This document shows positions 62,261-64,000 of a stretch of DNA of 64,000 nucleotides, one piece after another. A program made the translations under genes and the position numbers. This DNA is from Inia geoffrensis (Eukaryota > Chordata > Mammalia > Artiodactyla > Iniidae). Numbering within the stretch: position 1 is the first letter of the stretch; every line of letters begins with the position of its first letter. The DNA lies in the NCBI GenBank assembly GCA_036417435.1, contig CM070910.1, forward strand, positions 75,252,784 to 75,316,783, written 5' to 3'. The notes beneath the pieces are model-generated. The model was given only the letters and a program-made list of their open reading frames with translations, had not been told where the DNA came from and searched no databases.

Positions 62261-62541
62261 CCAATCCGGCCAGCCCTGCCCAGGTGTGCCTGTTTTGAGG
62301 TCAATATAAACACCGCTCCAGGCAGCAAGAGCCCCTGCAGCTCTGCCTGACACCATATTCTCTGCCCTGTCAGTAGTCTCGGGGCTGGGCTGGTGGGAGG
62401 GATTGAGAGGCCACGGCTTTGTGAGTTGCCTAGTGTGAGTTGGTCTCTGCTGGACTTTCTGCAGCAGTTTCCAGGCTGCCACCTGCTAAAGAAGAGGATG
62501 TGTCACCCATAACTGCTGCTGGAATTTTTCCCTGGGCCAAG
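62261..62541 (+). promoter_or_regulatory. Promoter / non-coding first-exon candidate
   Basis: A CCAAT motif (62,261-62,265) is followed 40 bp later by a TATA-like tcaatataaa (62,301-62,310). About 230 bp downstream, at 62,541/62,542, ccaag|gtgagg fits a splice donor. Together these resemble a polymerase II promoter with a first exon. Each motif is common, no coding sequence is attached, and the downstream DNA runs into an L1 and satellite. It could also be part of an LTR. Treat it as a weak candidate. Confidence 0.22.
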
Positions 62542-62972
62542 GTGAGGAAGGAAAAAAGCAGTGGGAGCGGGACAGGAGGGGTTTCTCAGGCAGGGAAATG
62601 GAAAGCTTCCAGAAGAGCACCCAGGGCGAGGACCATCCTGGCTGGCCTTCAGGCACCAAGTCAGCCGGCATGCTGTCACTTTTGTGGCTCCATGGCCCTT
62701 CCTCTAGGCTTTCAAGTCCTTGCACATATTCAGGTGTTTTATCTGGGAAGGGTGGGAACAGTTCAGCAGCAGCTGGCCTGTGGCTCAGCTCAAGTTTCCT
62801 CACAGAGACCTCGGCACAGTCCCCCAGCTTTACAATGAGGACGCTTGTTGCGTGGGGGCTGCTGGCTGAATGGGAGATGATTCCCCACCACTGACCAACT
62901 TCAGAATTGTTTACAACTGGAGCAAGTGCTCTGATACAGTTTTCCTCTGTGTAACTGGTGGGTTCTGTTTAG
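62542..62972. other. Unassigned interval before the L1 poly(T)
   Basis: I see no recognised element. Open frames of about 100 codons on both strands (62,598-62,894 plus; 62,803-62,486 minus) overlap each other, and I see no protein similarity. The interval ends at the antisense poly(A) of the next L1. Confidence 0.35.
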
Positions 62973-63822
62973 TTTTTTTTTTTTTTTTTTTCATTTTGGG
63001 TTCTAGGTAGATTTTATTCCTCTTTTTGTTATTTACAGATATAAGCATGGAAATAATGTATTCATATAAATACACGTATGTGAAGGGAAGAACCTTTTTT
63101 TCTGTTTTAAATTTTAATTTTTTTTTTTAATTTTGAAATATATTTTAGTTTTTTATATAGAAGGTTTTTATTGGTTATCTATTTTATACATATAAATGTA
63201 TACATGCCAATCTGAATCTCTCAATTCCTCCCACCACCTACCCACCACAGCTTTTCCCACTTGATGTCCATATGTTTTTTCTCTACATCTGTTGTTCTAT
63301 TTCTGCCTTGCAAACTGGTTCATCTGCACAATTTTTCTAGGTTCCACATATATGCATTCATATACAATATTTGTTTTTCTCTTTCTGACATACTTCACTC
63401 TCTATGACAGTCTCTATATCCATCGACATCTCTACAAATGATCCAATTTCATTCCTTCTTATGGCTGAGTAATATTCCATTTTATATATGTACCATCTCT
63501 TTATGCATTCGTGTGTCTGTGGACATTTATGTTGCTTCAATTACCTGGCTATTATAGTGATGCAATGAACTTTGTGGTGAAAGTCTCCTCTCGATTTATG
63601 GTTTTGTCTGGATATATGCTCAGTAGTGGGATGGCTGGATCATATGGTAATTTATGGTTAGTTGTTAAGGAACCTCCATACTGTTCTCTATAGTGACTGT
63701 ATCAATTTACATTCCCAACAATAGTGGAAGAGGTTTCTTTTTCTCCATACCATTTGAGCACTTGTTATTTGTAGAATTTCTGATAATGCCCATTCTAACA
63801 GGTGTGAGGTGATACCTCATTG
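62973..63822 (-). mobile_element. 5'-truncated L1, antisense, with poly(A)
   Basis: A run of 19 T (62,973-62,991) marks the poly(A) end of a minus-strand L1. The 3' UTR (ttattggttatctattttat near 63,170) and ORF2 C-terminal region follow, up to gtgaggtgatacctcattg at about 63,804-63,822, where L1 similarity stops abruptly and satellite begins. The roughly 850 bp retained span nearly the same part of L1 as the satellite monomer does, but this copy is far closer to L1, so it is a separate, younger insertion. Another T-rich patch near 63,118 could mean that the first 150 bp are a second small element. Confidence 0.8.
63358..63815 (-). pseudogene. L1 ORF2 C-terminal fragment
   Basis: The minus-strand frame 63,540-63,358 reads CIKRWYIYKMEYYSAIRRNE followed by an SEV-QKEKNKY pattern. 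This is the characteristic C-terminal end of the L1 ORF2 protein, stopping at 63,358. Sequence up to about 63,815 continues the same protein region but is interrupted by stops. Only the segment past the reverse transcriptase remains; there are no endonuclease or RT motifs. It is a non-functional remnant. Confidence 0.85.
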
Positions 63823-64000
63823 TTGAGTTTATTTCTTTGAGCAAGGAGTAGGTCCTCTCTATTACATACTTGGCTTATGGAACGGCATTTGGGCTCATTT
63901 CAATCTCTGGTTTTATGCCGCACCCCAACTCAACTTTCCTCTTAAACAAGCATAAAATTGTTTCCCAACTGTGAGACTCTGTCCTGTTTTGTAATTCAGT
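63823..64000 (+). repeat. Diverged satellite monomer resuming (offset about 638-816)
   Basis: From gttgagtttatttctttgag to the window end the sequence follows the monomer from offset about 638: gagcaaggagtaggtc, acttggcttatgg, ctctggttttatgc, gtgagactctgtcctg and gttttgtaattcagt. It shares gagcaagg, ctattac and gtaattcagt with monomer 34, placing it among the old copies. The orientation is the same as the main array. The rest of the copy lies beyond the window. Confidence 0.85.

Noticed and set aside
62440..62838. A 132-codon open frame on the plus strand
   Set aside because: It starts at TTG, overlaps another frame of similar length on the opposite strand, and has the composition of translated GC-rich non-coding DNA.
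62973..63822. The L1 at the right end as simply another diverged satellite monomer
   Set aside because: It is much closer to L1 than any monomer is, has its own poly(T), lacks the palindrome, and joins satellite at a non-corresponding offset.

Overview
The window is non-coding heterochromatic DNA from a mammal, most likely a cetacean (possibly a baleen whale). I found no intact protein-coding gene. The basis for the organism call is a 1,737-bp tandem satellite whose monomer is built partly from the antisense 3' end of a cetartiodactyl-type LINE-1 (L1), plus a palindrome resembling the mariner element common in cetartiodactyl genomes. From memory, the 'common cetacean satellite' has a unit of about 1.6-1.76 kb and has been proposed to derive from L1. 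I could not run a database comparison.

Layout. Bases 1 to about 58,770 are one head-to-tail array of 34 monomers; the first begins at the window edge and the last is truncated. Most units are exactly 1,737 bp (range 1,734-1,738). In monomer-1 coordinates, about 466-1345 is L1 3' UTR plus the ORF2 C-terminal region in antisense. A 72-bp palindrome lies at 1360-1431. The other roughly 770 bp (1432-1737 and 1-465) is of unknown origin. Monomers 10-18 and 20-27 form two copies of a higher-order block offset by 17,366 bp; the first block contains one extra, nearly unchanged monomer (about 22,870-26,340). From about 52 kb the monomers become progressively more diverged, and monomer 34 is visibly closer to L1 than the core units are.

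From about 58,770 to 63,822 the array is interrupted by about 5 kb of other DNA. This holds an antisense L1 3' UTR scrap (58,885-59,090), a minus-strand polyadenylation-like site (59,799-59,809), a decayed gammaretrovirus-like pol fragment on the minus strand (about 60,640-61,665), a short local duplication, a weak promoter/first-exon-like stretch (62,261-62,541), and a 5'-truncated antisense L1 (62,973-63,822). At 63,823-64,000 an old, diverged satellite monomer resumes in the same orientation.

The window therefore looks like the edge of a (peri)centromeric satellite array: homogenised on the left, decayed and invaded by retroelements on the right. The most notable structures are the regularly phased perfect palindromes, the mosaic higher-order organisation, and a CpG gradient suggesting that core units gained CpGs relative to their L1 ancestor. 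Short open frames recur in every monomer, but they are side effects of repetition and many begin at GTG or TTG.
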